Source: an uncultured Lachnospiraceae bacterium (lineage in GTDB: Bacteria; Bacillota; Clostridia; Lachnospirales; Lachnospiraceae). From it: a stretch of 63,420 nucleotides of DNA. Below, in pieces: positions 41,916 through 51,326 of the stretch. The translations under genes and the position numbers were made by a program. The DNA lies in contig CATJIO010000082.1 in assembly GCA_949740725.1 (NCBI GenBank), positions 1-63,420 of the forward strand, in the 5' to 3' direction. Within the stretch, counting starts at the first letter, position 1. Each line of letters starts with the position of its first letter. Under the pieces are notes generated by a model. The model had not been told where the DNA came from. It searched no databases and saw only the letters and a program-made list of their open reading frames with translations.

Positions 41916-44807
41916 TTATTCTCCTTCCCGCCCATCTGGGCTTTCCGTATTTTTCTGGAACCATTCCTCCCATTCCGGATTCTCTTCCATATCCTCATCC
42001 AGCCAGTTCATTCCCGAAAAAAGCTTCTTTTGCTTCTTCCCCTCTGTTTCTTGGCTATGGCCCTCAACTTCTGTAGATTCCTCTCCGTCTTCGCCATAAG
42101 GAGCATCCCCATAGTCTTCCAGAGTCTCTTCCGATCCATTCCAGGTTTCATCCGAATCCCATTTCTTTTCTCTTCCCAGCCACATTGCAAGACCGAATAA
42201 AAGCAAGCTCGCCGCGCTGATCAGAATCCCGGCCTTTAAGCCTGGCGGTTGATACTTCAAGGAAATCTGATGCTGGCCCTGGGGAAGATCCACGCCTAGA
42301 AATGCCTCCATTACTTTCCTTCCCTTGATCTCCTGTCCATCTACCAGGATTGTCCAACCTTTATCGTAAGGAATACTGGTAAAGAGCAGCCCTGGTTCCT
42401 TTGCATAGACCACGCCCTCCAGAGCAGTATCCTCCCATGTGGTCACCGTCATTCCCCCCGGCTCCAGCTGATGATAGATCTCCTCCAGGGCATTCTCCTC
42501 AAATCGGTAAGCCCTGGCATCCATGATCTCATTTCCTGTGCAGGTCACGGTTATCTCCTGCCCGGCCAGGCACCAACCCAGCTCCAGGAAAAATCCGCGG
42601 TTTACGTGGTCGAATTTTTTGCTCTCCTCTGGCAGGTTAACCGTCACCTCTTCGATATTTTTGTTAATCACATAGACATAATAGTCCCCATCCCGCTCCG
42701 GGGTGAAGCGGAAGTTCTGTCCATTTATCTCTCCCCAAGCATCTTTTAATACCGGAGCTCCTCCCAGGATGCCAGCCAGCCGGTTTTGAACTTCTGCCGG
42801 CATACCGCTTTCTGACTGCAGATCCGTCTCCAGCGTCAAAGGCACCATAAAGCCCAGAGGCAGTGTATAGGCATTCTCGTAAAGGACCGTCCCTCCCGAC
42901 TCTCCCATGTAACGAAGAAGTGGAAATTCATCTCCATAGCCGGTATACAGACCATATCGAACAGAGAAAAGGGAATTGACTAACGGCGTGCTCCCGGTAA
43001 TGCTGTAGGCATTGGTCGAGCTCTCACAGCCCAGCGCCTTAAATATCTTTGACATATCCGCGCTGGCAACCGAAGAAAACAGGGAAACCGAAGGGAAATT
43101 CATCCAGGCACCATCGTTTTTTGTTTTCCTGGTCATCTTCTCCACCCGGTAAAAGGTATCCTTTGGGATAAAATCCTTGAGAAGCTCCACTTCCTCATTA
43201 TCCCTCACATAACTGGTACGGCTGGTGATGGTCACACTGGTGACCGTAGTATTAATCGCCGCCTCCAGGGAAACCAACCCCAGGGCTAAGAGGACCAGCA
43301 CATTCTGGTTCACCTTCTTCTTATACAGGTAGAGCAGACCCAGATATAGGGTCAAAAATAAAATGGCCACGTAAAACACAATAAAGTGGAAGTCATCCTC
43401 TGTTACCAGTTTTTCTGCCAGAATCACAAAGCAGCAAGAGGCCCAAAAGGCCATCACGATGTGCTTCCAGGGAATCTGTGGCAGATTCAAATACCCATGG
43501 CAGCACAGGCTTAGCATCAGCAAAATGTAGATAAAAGACTGTCTGCAGGGAAGGCTATTGGGATAATGGAATCCATGCCACAGGAAATTCAGTACATTAA
43601 CGGAAAAGCTTAAGTAAAAAAACAGCAGAAGGCTACAGAAAACCACCTTTTCCTTCACCGGAATGTTCCTGCAAGCTAAATACAGGAGGAAGAACATAAG
43701 CACCGCCACGCCACAGTACACATTCGGCCAGTGATCCAGACCAATCTCCACCTCCACGTTGCCAATATGTCTAGCGATCATATCGAATATGGAAAAATAC
43801 GAGCTGAATGACTTTGGAAAGGTGGAGCTTCCTGAGGCGGTTGTCTGAAGCGCCAGAATCTCTGGGATCAGCACCAGGCCAGCCAATCCTCCTGCCAGCA
43901 GGGAGGAAATGGAAAACTGTCCTATATTTGCCAGGATATCCTTCCAAGGACGCCTTCCCTCCAGAATCAGCAAGGCTCCAAAATAAATCACCATAAAGAT
44001 GCAGATCATAATAGAGATATAGTAGTTGGACAGAATAGACAGCCCCAGGCTAACACAATATAACCCCCATCTCCCCTGATGGACCAAGCGCTCCTGCCCC
44101 AGCATAATAATCGGAAACAAAAGGATACAATCCAGCCACATAATATTCCAGCTATAGGCGGCCATATATCCGGAAAGCCCATACATGATCCCGAAAAATG
44201 CCGTCCCGAAATTCTGGGTTCGGTAATGCTTCCGCAAATAATAATTCATGGTCAGACCACACAGGCCCGTCTTCACCACGATCATGTAGGTCATGAACTC
44301 AATAATCAACTTTTTAGGGCACAAGATCAGCAGCCAGTTAAAGGGACTGGCCAGATAATAGGCATAGAGAGCCACAAAATTCACTCCCATCCCCACGTCC
44401 CAACTGTAAAGAAGGCTCCCTCCCTCCCTCAGCTTATGCTGAAATTCCGAAAAGAAGGGTGCGTACTGATGATACATATCTGTCCGCAAAAAGCTTTCCT
44501 CCCCAAAAGGGAAAATTCCTCTCTGGATAAAAATGATAATCATCACCAGTACTGGGACAAGAAAGGCGGCAATACATCCGTCCACTGGGCGAAGCAGTGT
44601 AAAAGGCTCTCCCAACTTTCTTGCTAACCTTGCCTTTATCTGAGGTTCCAATGCCCGTCTTGATTCCCTTCTTCCTCGGATCCTTCTGGAAACAGGTGGG
44701 TATCCAGGCGGTGAAGAAGTATCGCTCTCTTCTTCTGTTTTATGCTCAGTCTGCCTCTCCTCATCATTTATTTCCTGAAAAGTCCTTTTTACATCCGGTT
44801 CTTCCAC
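41916..44807 (-). CDS. YfhO-family large membrane protein
   Basis: The protein has about 963 residues. A charged, probably disordered cytoplasmic tail of about 65 residues precedes ten to twelve hydrophobic segments (about 75-520). Next come an extracytoplasmic domain (about 530-870), a last membrane helix (AGILISAASLLLFGLAMWL) and an acidic tail of about 90 residues. The family (Bacillus YfhO) acts in glycosylation of wall or membrane glycolipids. The start is taken as GTG 44807, which has AAGGAG 6 bases upstream and lies just after the GtrA stop; the ATG at 44864 lies inside the GtrA gene. It follows GtrA, also a glycosylation-linked membrane protein. Confidence 0.9.
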   Translation of the reverse strand: MEEPDVKRTFQEINDEERQTEHKTEEESDTSSPPGYPPVSRRIRGRRESRRALEPQIKARLARKLGEPFTLLRPVDGCIAAFLVPVLVMIIIFIQRGIFPFGEESFLRTDMYHQYAPFFSEFQHKLREGGSLLYSWDVGMGVNFVALYAYYLASPFNWLLILCPKKLIIEFMTYMIVVKTGLCGLTMNYYLRKHYRTQNFGTAFFGIMYGLSGYMAAYSWNIMWLDCILLFPIIMLGQERLVHQGRWGLYCVSLGLSILSNYYISIMICIFMVIYFGALLILEGRRPWKDILANIGQFSISSLLAGGLAGLVLIPEILALQTTASGSSTFPKSFSSYFSIFDMIARHIGNVEVEIGLDHWPNVYCGVAVLMFFLLYLACRNIPVKEKVVFCSLLLFFYLSFSVNVLNFLWHGFHYPNSLPCRQSFIYILLMLSLCCHGYLNLPQIPWKHIVMAFWASCCFVILAEKLVTEDDFHFIVFYVAILFLTLYLGLLYLYKKKVNQNVLVLLALGLVSLEAAINTTVTSVTITSRTSYVRDNEEVELLKDFIPKDTFYRVEKMTRKTKNDGAWMNFPSVSLFSSVASADMSKIFKALGCESSTNAYSITGSTPLVNSLFSVRYGLYTGYGDEFPLLRYMGESGGTVLYENAYTLPLGFMVPLTLETDLQSESGMPAEVQNRLAGILGGAPVLKDAWGEINGQNFRFTPERDGDYYVYVINKNIEEVTVNLPEESKKFDHVNRGFFLELGWCLAGQEITVTCTGNEIMDARAYRFEENALEEIYHQLEPGGMTVTTWEDTALEGVVYAKEPGLLFTSIPYDKGWTILVDGQEIKGRKVMEAFLGVDLPQGQHQISLKYQPPGLKAGILISAASLLLFGLAMWLGREKKWDSDETWNGSEETLEDYGDAPYGEDGEESTEVEGHSQETEGKKQKKLFSGMNWLDEDMEENPEWEEWFQKNTESPDGREGE

Positions 44808-44817
44808 ACTGTTCTCC

Positions 44818-45270
44818 TTATACTTCTTTCTTCTTTTTAAATATCCACAGCTTGCTAAATACATAGTTTACCACCAGGTTTACCCCAGAAACTACGCCTT
44901 TCGCCAGGTAAAGTCCCACCTGAACATCGCCGATTCGGAACTCTCCCCAATGGAACACATCTACCATAAGGATCATTAAAATCATCACCAGAACTCCGGA
45001 AAAAGCCCTAGCGGCAAAAAAGATCCACCATTCCTTCCATAAATAGGAGGGCCGGAACCGAAAATTTCGGAAAACGATAAGCTTATTTACCACATAGGCG
45101 AAGATAACCGCTGCCATCCAAGACAGAGCTGTGGATATCCGGTAATCTATCTGTCCCCGCTCATTCATCATCCAAAAGCTTACCCAATCTACTAACGTGG
45201 TGAGAATTCCGCAGATCAAGTAACTGATGGTCTCATAATTCACACATTTTTTCCAAACCTTTTGAAGCAT
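44818..45270 (-). CDS. GtrA-family membrane protein
   Basis: This small membrane protein has 150 residues and four hydrophobic helices. GtrA-like proteins are thought to help flip or present undecaprenyl-linked sugars. Typical segments are ISYLICGILTTLVDWVSFW near the start and VNYVFSKLWIFKKK at the end. ATG 45270 has GGAGGA 5 bases upstream; the ATG at 45282 is part of that ribosome site. It is the first gene of the set with yfhO, argH and the HD gene. Confidence 0.9.
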   Translation of the reverse strand: MLQKVWKKCVNYETISYLICGILTTLVDWVSFWMMNERGQIDYRISTALSWMAAVIFAYVVNKLIVFRNFRFRPSYLWKEWWIFFAARAFSGVLVMILMILMVDVFHWGEFRIGDVQVGLYLAKGVVSGVNLVVNYVFSKLWIFKKKKEV

Positions 45271-45388
45271 GATTTCCTCCATTTGCAGATTCCAGAGCCG
45301 GATTTTCTGAGGTTTTCCTTAAGTCGAACTTTTTCTATTGTATTATAGGATCCTCAAAAAGTAAATAATAGAAATCAAAACCTGCCGT

Positions 45389-46399
45389 TCACTGAAGCAG
45401 TTCCTTTGCTCCCTGAGAATAGTGAACCTGATAATCTTCCGTAATAAAATAGCCGTACGTATCCGGCATGGTATCCAGAAGAGCCATCCCCTCCTCCAAA
45501 CCCATGGAAAAGCAGGCTGTGCTTAAGCCGTCCCCATCCACAGATTTTGGTGAGACAATGGTAACGCTGATCAGGCCGTTATCATAGGGCTGTCCATCCT
45601 TTGGATTCAAAATATGGTGATAAAACTCTCCATCTTTTTCAAAGCACCGTTCATAGATTCCCGATGTTACCACCGACTGATCCCGGATCATTAAAACCGC
45701 AATCGTCTCATTCCGATCCCGAAAAGGCTTTTGCAGCCCAATTTTAAAGGCAGAGCCATCTGGCTTTTCTCCAATGCACAGTACATTTCCTCCCAGATTA
45801 ATTACTGCACTCTCCACCCCTTGCCCCTGCAGGTAAGCTTTAATCTGATCCGCGATATAGCCTTTGGCAATCGCCCCCAATTCCACCCGGGTCCCTGGTG
45901 AACCAAGGAGCACCTGATTGCCCTCTACCAATATCTTATGGTAATCTACCTGGCTGACTGCTTCCCTGAGCGCCTCTCCCTCTGGCACCATATCCTTTCC
46001 TCCGGAAAAATCCCACAAAGAACTGATCGGTTCAATGGTAATGTCAAAGGCTCCCTTAGATAGCTTAGAATACTCCAGCCCCTTTTGAATCAGTTCCGCT
46101 GTATCGTTCGATACCATCACCACACCCGCATCCGGCTCTCGGTGATTTATTGCGGAGATCTCACTGGATGCAATAGTACGGCTAAGCTTATTCTCGTATT
46201 CCTGGCACAACGCCAGGCTTTCCTCCAATAGCTCCATTTCCTGGCTGTCATATATGGTAATCGTCACAAAGGTATTCAACAGAAAATCGGATTTCGTAAT
46301 CGGTTCTTTGGTAACATGCCGGGCCTTGCAGCCGCCTGTGAATACAATGATAAGCGCACATAGCAAGTATAGCCTGCATTTCTTCTGTTTTTCCCACAT
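45389..46399 (-). CDS. apbE: ApbE-type FAD:protein FMN transferase, lipoprotein
   Basis: ApbE transfers FMN from FAD to a threonine of exported flavoproteins such as Rnf or Nqr subunits. The protein of 336 residues starts with a lipoprotein signal ending in FTGGC (lipid cysteine near residue 24). It has DITIEPISSLWDFSG, ELGAIAKGYIAD, NLGGNVLCIG and the metal-site region DGDGLSTACFSMG. The ribosome site GAAAGGA lies before the ATG. No Rnf or other flavoprotein substrate gene is adjacent. It is transcribed alone. Confidence 0.93.
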   Translation of the reverse strand: MWEKQKKCRLYLLCALIIVFTGGCKARHVTKEPITKSDFLLNTFVTITIYDSQEMELLEESLALCQEYENKLSRTIASSEISAINHREPDAGVVMVSNDTAELIQKGLEYSKLSKGAFDITIEPISSLWDFSGGKDMVPEGEALREAVSQVDYHKILVEGNQVLLGSPGTRVELGAIAKGYIADQIKAYLQGQGVESAVINLGGNVLCIGEKPDGSAFKIGLQKPFRDRNETIAVLMIRDQSVVTSGIYERCFEKDGEFYHHILNPKDGQPYDNGLISVTIVSPKSVDGDGLSTACFSMGLEEGMALLDTMPDTYGYFITEDYQVHYSQGAKELLQ

Positions 46400-46479
46400 G
46401 ATTTATCCTTTCATTTCCAGCACAATTTATTTCCCTGACGCTCATTATAGCATTTCCCGGTGAAATTACAAGGCCAAAA

Positions 46480-46507
46480 ACCGCTCTGGCGCCTGACGCA
46501 GAGCGGT
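46480..46507 (-). terminator. Terminator of the gatCAB-aminotransferase operon
   Basis: ACCGCTCTG (46480-46488) pairs with CAGAGCGGT (46499-46507). On the minus strand TTTTT follows. It lies 43 bases after the aminotransferase stop. Confidence 0.85.
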
Positions 46508-46549
46508 CTTATCCGATTCTTTCCTTGTCACTTCCCCTGCTGCCTCTGC

Positions 46550-47839
46550 CTACAGCTCTCCCAGCATCTTATCGATGGATACCAGCTTGACACAGAGCGT
46601 AAAGATCTCCATCGCGGTCTTTAAGTCCTCCAATGACGGGTAGGTGGGAGCAATTCGGATATTGCTGTCATGGGGATCTTTTCCATAAGGATAGGTAGCC
46701 CCAGCCCCGGTCATCACCACGCCAGCCTTTTTCGCCTTGGCCACAATCGCCTTAGCGCAGCCATCCAAGGAATCAAAAGACACAAAATAGCCTCCCTTAG
46801 GCTTGGTCCACTCTCCGACACCCAGGCCCCCCAACTCATTTTCCAATGTATCCACCACCATCTCAAACTTCGGGCGCAAAATGTCTGCGTGAAGCCGCAT
46901 ATGTTCGATCATTCCGTGAATATTTCCGAAAAACCGCACATGGCGAAGCTGGTTTACTTTATCATGGCCGATGGTCTGGATCATAAGCTGGTTCTTAATA
47001 TCTTCCATATTATTAGGCGAAGTTGCAATCGCCGCAATACCAGATCCAGGGAAGCTGATCTTTGAGGTAGAGGCAAACTTGTAAACCAAATCCGGATTCC
47101 CCGCCCGCTTACATTCTGCCAGAATCTCAATCAAATGATCCTGATCTCTGTCATACAGGTGATGCACTCCATAAGCGTTATCCCAATAAATACGAAAATC
47201 TTTTGCCGCTGGCTTTAACCGGGCAAACCGGCGTACTGTATCATCAGAGTAGGAAATCCCCTGAGGATTGGAATATTTGGGAACACACCAGATACCCTTA
47301 ATGGCCTCGTCCGAAACCACCAACTCCTCCACCATATCCATGTCCGGTCCCGTGGGCGTCATAGGCACATTGATCATCTTGATTCCAAAGTACTCGGTGA
47401 TAGCAAAATGGCGATCATATCCCGGCACCGGGCACAAAAATTTTACCTTGTCCAGCTTGCACCAGGGAGTATTTCCCATCACACCATGGGTCATAGAGCG
47501 GGAAATGGTATCATACATCACATTTAGACTGGAATTCCCATAAATGATAATGCTGTCAATGGGATTTTCCATCATATCCCCGATTAGCTCCTTGGCCTCC
47601 TTGATGCCGTCCAGCACGCCGTAATTCCGGCAGTCTGTGCCATCCTCGCAGGTTAAATCATCGCCGCTGCCAAGCACATCCATCATACCCATGGAAAGAT
47701 CTAGCTGTTCCGTGCAAGGCTTGCCCCTGGCCATATTAAGGCTTAATCCCTTTCCCTGGTATTCCTTATATCTCTGCTTCAGCTGGGCTTTCAGCGATTT
47801 TAGTTCCTCTTTTGTCATCTCTGCATATGGCTTCGTCAT
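46550..47839 (-). CDS. Aspartate aminotransferase (PF12897-type, class I fold)
   Basis: This PLP enzyme of 429 residues matches the atypical aspartate aminotransferase subgroup found in Actinobacteria and Clostridia. Landmarks are LNMARGKPCTEQLDLS near the N-terminus, GNSSLNVMYD, WDNAYGVHHL, FASTSKISFPGSG (containing the PLP lysine) and the C-terminal NIRIAPTYPS. It would interconvert aspartate and 2-oxoglutarate with oxaloacetate and glutamate. ATG 47839 has AAGGAG about 8 bases upstream. It lies 21 bases after gatB, so it is co-transcribed with the Asp/Glu-tRNA amidotransferase genes. Confidence 0.92.
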   Translation of the reverse strand: MTKPYAEMTKEELKSLKAQLKQRYKEYQGKGLSLNMARGKPCTEQLDLSMGMMDVLGSGDDLTCEDGTDCRNYGVLDGIKEAKELIGDMMENPIDSIIIYGNSSLNVMYDTISRSMTHGVMGNTPWCKLDKVKFLCPVPGYDRHFAITEYFGIKMINVPMTPTGPDMDMVEELVVSDEAIKGIWCVPKYSNPQGISYSDDTVRRFARLKPAAKDFRIYWDNAYGVHHLYDRDQDHLIEILAECKRAGNPDLVYKFASTSKISFPGSGIAAIATSPNNMEDIKNQLMIQTIGHDKVNQLRHVRFFGNIHGMIEHMRLHADILRPKFEMVVDTLENELGGLGVGEWTKPKGGYFVSFDSLDGCAKAIVAKAKKAGVVMTGAGATYPYGKDPHDSNIRIAPTYPSLEDLKTAMEIFTLCVKLVSIDKMLGEL

Positions 47840-47860
47840 GGTTATTTCTCCTTCCAAAAT

Positions 47861-49300
47861 TTAAAGTAGTGACAGCTGCTCTTTCACTAGCTGATTCACC
47901 AGGCCCGGCTCAGCCTTTCCCTCCATCGCACGCATGGTCTGCCCCACAAGAAATCCGGCCGCCTTCTTTTTTCCTTTCTTAAAATCCCGGACAGACTGGG
48001 GATTCTCCGCAATAATTTTCTCGATGACTCTGGCAAGGGCATCTATGTCATTGACCACCTTCAGCCCATGCTCCTCTACATAGGTCTCTGGATTGACATC
48101 AGACCAAAAAATCTCCTCAAAGACAGCTTTCGCCACAGTCCGGTTAATCACATTTTTCTCCACCAGACGGATAAGCGCAGCCAAATTTTCTGGGGAAAAG
48201 TCTAACCCCTCCACATCCATGTCCTTTTCCTTGAGGAGGCGCATACCCTCTACCATTAGCCAGTTAGATACCTCTTTGGGGCGCCCGCAAATAGCCGTGG
48301 TCTCCTCAAACACGTCCGCTATCTTCTTCCAGCTGGTAAGGATCTCTGCATCGTACTGAGGCAGCCCGAATTCCTCTTGATAGCGTCTCCTCTTCTCCTC
48401 CCTCATCTCCGGCCTGGCCTGGCGGATACGCTCCAGCCAGTCGTCCCTGATTTCCACCGGGGGCAGATCGGGATCCGGGAAATACCGGTAGTCGTGGGCA
48501 TCCTCCTTAGAGCGCATGGCTATAGATATTCCTTGATGATCATCCCACCGCCGGGTCTCCTGTACCACTTTCCCGCCAGACTCCAAAATATCTATCTGCC
48601 TCTGCCGCTCTCCCTCAATCGCCCGGCCAATAGCCTTGAAGGAATTCAAATTCTTCATCTCTGTCCTAGTGCCCATCTCCTTTGCCCCAGCCTCCCGCAC
48701 AGACAGATTTATGTCTGCCCGCATAGATCCCTCCTGAAGCCTGCAATCGGAGGCGCCCAAATACTGGATGGTCATCCGAAGCTTTTCCAGATAAGCGATC
48801 ACCTCCTGGGCGCTGCGCATATCAGGCTCCGATACGATCTCAATCAGGGGAACGCCGCTCCGGTTAAAATCCACCAGTGAACGCTCTCCCTGTTCATCAT
48901 GTATCAGCTTTCCTGCATCCTCCTCCATATGAACCTCGTGGATGCCAATCTTCTTCGAGCCTCCCTCAGTATTAATCTCTACAAACCCGTCATAACAAAT
49001 GGGAAGATATAGCTGAGATATCTGATAATTCTGAGGATTATCCGGATAAAAATAATTCTTCCGGTCAAACTTACAACACTGATTAACCTGACAGTTGACT
49101 GCCAGACCTACCGCCAAGGCATATTCCACTACCTGCTTGTTCAATACTGGAAGCGCGCCCGGCATTCCGGTGCACACTGGGCAGGTGTGGGCATTAGGAG
49201 CTCCTCCAAATTTCGTCGGACAGGCACAGAAAATCTTTGTCTTAGTGGCCAGCTCCACATGCACCTCCAGACCGATAACCGTCTCATACTCTTTTCTCAT
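47861..49300 (-). CDS. gatB: Asp/Glu-tRNA amidotransferase subunit B
   Basis: GatB binds the misacylated tRNA and phosphorylates its aspartyl or glutamyl group, so that GatA-derived ammonia can make Asn-tRNA or Gln-tRNA. The protein of 479 residues begins YETVIGLEVHVEL. It has the zinc cysteines (FCACPTKFG and HTCPVC), FDRKNYFYPDNPQNYQISQ and the C-terminal YqeY-like tail domain. The start is ATG 49300, which shares one base with the gatA stop (TGATG), so the pair is coupled. GGGAGG lies about 7 bases upstream. Confidence 0.98.
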   Translation of the reverse strand: MRKEYETVIGLEVHVELATKTKIFCACPTKFGGAPNAHTCPVCTGMPGALPVLNKQVVEYALAVGLAVNCQVNQCCKFDRKNYFYPDNPQNYQISQLYLPICYDGFVEINTEGGSKKIGIHEVHMEEDAGKLIHDEQGERSLVDFNRSGVPLIEIVSEPDMRSAQEVIAYLEKLRMTIQYLGASDCRLQEGSMRADINLSVREAGAKEMGTRTEMKNLNSFKAIGRAIEGERQRQIDILESGGKVVQETRRWDDHQGISIAMRSKEDAHDYRYFPDPDLPPVEIRDDWLERIRQARPEMREEKRRRYQEEFGLPQYDAEILTSWKKIADVFEETTAICGRPKEVSNWLMVEGMRLLKEKDMDVEGLDFSPENLAALIRLVEKNVINRTVAKAVFEEIFWSDVNPETYVEEHGLKVVNDIDALARVIEKIIAENPQSVRDFKKGKKKAAGFLVGQTMRAMEGKAEPGLVNQLVKEQLSLL

Positions 49301-50841
49301 CACTTGCCTCCCTTCTCCCATATACTGCCTTGGGCTGAGGAAGCTTCCCCAACGTATGGATTAGGCGTGCTTTGCTCCAGCTCCTTGGCCATGGCCGGCC
49401 CCTGGTAGCAGCGGCTTCGCTCAAAGGCAAACCCGGCTCGTATCAACTTCTTTTCCTGGAAGCAGTCTCCGATCAGCTGCATCCCGATGGGAAGTCCGGA
49501 AGAATCCGTTCCGCAGGGAACCGTAAGTCCTGGGAGTCCCACCAGATTTGCCGAAATCGTATAAATATCTCCCAAGTACATCTGAATTGGATCCCTTAGG
49601 GACTGGCCCAGTCTGGGCGCAGTGTCTGGCGACGCTGGAGCCAAAATCACGTCAAATGACTGGAATGCCTGATCAAAAGCCCTCTTAATCAATGCCTTTG
49701 TCTTCTGCGCCTTTACGTAATATGCGTCATAATACCCAGAGCTCAGCACAAAGGCGCCTAACATTATCCGGCGCTTTACCTCCGGCCCAAAGCCCTCTGA
49801 CCGGCTTTTCTTATACATACTGTATAGGTCCTTATAGGAGGGGGAACGGTATCCATATTTTACCCCGTCAAAACGAGATAAATTCGAGCTAGCCTCCGCT
49901 GACGCGATCACATAATAGGCCGGAACCCCATATTCCACCAGGCTTAAGTCAAACTCCTCCACTATCGCTCCCTTTTGCCGCAGCACATCCGCTGCCCCTA
50001 AGATAGTGTCTCGAACCTGAGGGTTCAATCCCTCTCCAAAATAGTCTCTAGGAATCCCGATGCGAAGCCCCCTTACCTCATCCACCAGCGCCTCCGTAAA
50101 TCTATTGTCCTCTCGCCGAATCGAGGTGGAATCTTTCGGATCGTAAGAAGCGATGGCCTCCAATATTGCAGCACAATCGGTAACATCCTTTGCCACCGGG
50201 CCAATCTGATCCAGTGAGGATCCATAAGCAATCAGCCCATATCGGGAAACTGTTCCATAAGTAGGCTTAAAGCCAGTTACTCCACAAAAGGAGCTGGGCT
50301 GCCGTATGGAGCCGCCAGTATCCGAGCCCAGGGCATAAAAGCACTCATTCACTGCCACAGCAGCACAGGAGCCACCGGAAGAGCCCCCTGGAACATGGTC
50401 AAGATTCCAGGGATTCCTAGTCTCCCCGTAGGCTGAGGTCTCTGTTGTGCTTCCCATGGCAAATTCATCCATATTGGTCTTCCCCAGAATCACCGCTCCA
50501 GCCCGCTCCAGATGCAAAACAGCCTCCGCCGTATAAGAAGGAACAAAATTGTACAAAATCTTCGAACAGCAGGTGGTCAGCAATCCTTTAGTACACAGAT
50601 TATCCTTAAGCGCCGCCGGCACGCCAGCCAGGGGGCCTCTCAGCTCTCCCCGATTAATTTTCTTCTGAACTTCCTCTGCCCGCCGGAGGGCTCCCTCCTC
50701 ATCTACAGTCACAAAAGCGTTCACCTTCTGCTCTGCTTTTTTTATCTGATCCAGGGACGCCTGTACTGCCTCCTCCACGGTCACTTGACCTGTCTTGATC
50801 CGTTTCCCTAACTCAACCGCTGTTAATTCCAGTATACTCAT
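49300..50841 (-). CDS. gatA: Asp/Glu-tRNA amidotransferase subunit A (amidase)
   Basis: GatA hydrolyses glutamine to supply ammonia. The protein of 513 residues is an amidase-signature enzyme. It has the first Lys (PAALKDNLCTKG), the serine-rich loop PGGSSGGSCAAVAV with the cis-Ser and nucleophile Ser, and GSDTGGSIRQPSSFCG. The C-terminal tail after residue 490 is longer than in many homologues. It lies 15 bases after gatC in the order gatC-gatA-gatB. Confidence 0.98.
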   Translation of the reverse strand: MSILELTAVELGKRIKTGQVTVEEAVQASLDQIKKAEQKVNAFVTVDEEGALRRAEEVQKKINRGELRGPLAGVPAALKDNLCTKGLLTTCCSKILYNFVPSYTAEAVLHLERAGAVILGKTNMDEFAMGSTTETSAYGETRNPWNLDHVPGGSSGGSCAAVAVNECFYALGSDTGGSIRQPSSFCGVTGFKPTYGTVSRYGLIAYGSSLDQIGPVAKDVTDCAAILEAIASYDPKDSTSIRREDNRFTEALVDEVRGLRIGIPRDYFGEGLNPQVRDTILGAADVLRQKGAIVEEFDLSLVEYGVPAYYVIASAEASSNLSRFDGVKYGYRSPSYKDLYSMYKKSRSEGFGPEVKRRIMLGAFVLSSGYYDAYYVKAQKTKALIKRAFDQAFQSFDVILAPASPDTAPRLGQSLRDPIQMYLGDIYTISANLVGLPGLTVPCGTDSSGLPIGMQLIGDCFQEKKLIRAGFAFERSRCYQGPAMAKELEQSTPNPYVGEASSAQGSIWEKGGK

Positions 50842-50856
50842 AATCTTCCTCCCACC

Positions 50857-51150
50857 TTACCCGATGGTCTTCGGAACGACAAAGGCCTCCCCGGTGCACT
50901 CCGGACCATTTGCCAGAAGCGCTTCACGCCCATCCCCATTCTCCACCACATCCTCCCGGAATACATTCTTCACTGGAAATACATGGGACATGGGCTGAAC
51001 ACCGCTGGTATCCAGTTCATTCAGTTTATCAATATAGTCTAGCATCCGCCCCATATCCGCCTTAGCCGCCTCCTTCTCCTCCTGAGACAGCGCAAGCTTC
51101 GCTAAAACTCCCAAATATTCTATAGCAGCATCATCAATCACATTTGCCAT
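50857..51150 (-). CDS. gatC: Asp/Glu-tRNA amidotransferase subunit C
   Basis: GatC stabilises the GatA-GatB complex. The protein of 97 residues has the family segments IEYLGVLAKLALSQEE, DYIDKLNELDTSGVQPMSHVF and REDVV. It is the first gene of gatCAB. AAGGAG lies about 8 bases before the ATG. A promoter at 51272-51300 and a terminator-like hairpin at 51212-51243 precede it. Confidence 0.96.
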   Translation of the reverse strand: MANVIDDAAIEYLGVLAKLALSQEEKEAAKADMGRMLDYIDKLNELDTSGVQPMSHVFPVKNVFREDVVENGDGREALLANGPECTGEAFVVPKTIG

Positions 51151-51211
51151 GGCAGTTCTCCTTCCTCTGCGCAGTTCCCATCATCCCCCCATAGGCCTTG
51201 AATGACAAAAA

Positions 51212-51243
51212 CCCATCCTGGAATATCCTTATTCCCTGATGGG
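51212..51243 (-). terminator. Hairpin with T-run between mntP and gatC (mntP terminator or gatC leader attenuator)
   Basis: On the minus strand CCCATC pairs with GATGGG, with an inner GGAATA/TATTCC stem, and TTTTT follows (51211-51207). It lies 84 bases after the mntP stop, but also inside the leader from the predicted gatC promoter. A smaller CAAAACC-TTT-GGTTTTG hairpin precedes it. Confidence 0.65.
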
Positions 51244-51271
51244 CCAAAACCAAAGGTTTTGAATTGCAAAT

Positions 51272-51300
51272 ATAATAGCACACTCATAAATCCTTTGCAA
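51272..51300 (-). promoter_or_regulatory. Promoter of gatCAB
   Basis: On the minus strand, TTGCAA (51300-51295), a 17-base spacer and TATTAT (51277-51272) lie between mntP and gatC. Confidence 0.6.
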
Positions 51301-51326
51301 GTCAAAAAATGCACAAATTGCCCTCA

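Noticed and set aside
51150-51326. T-box in front of gatCAB
   Set aside because: No GGTGG T-box core or specifier stem can be found.
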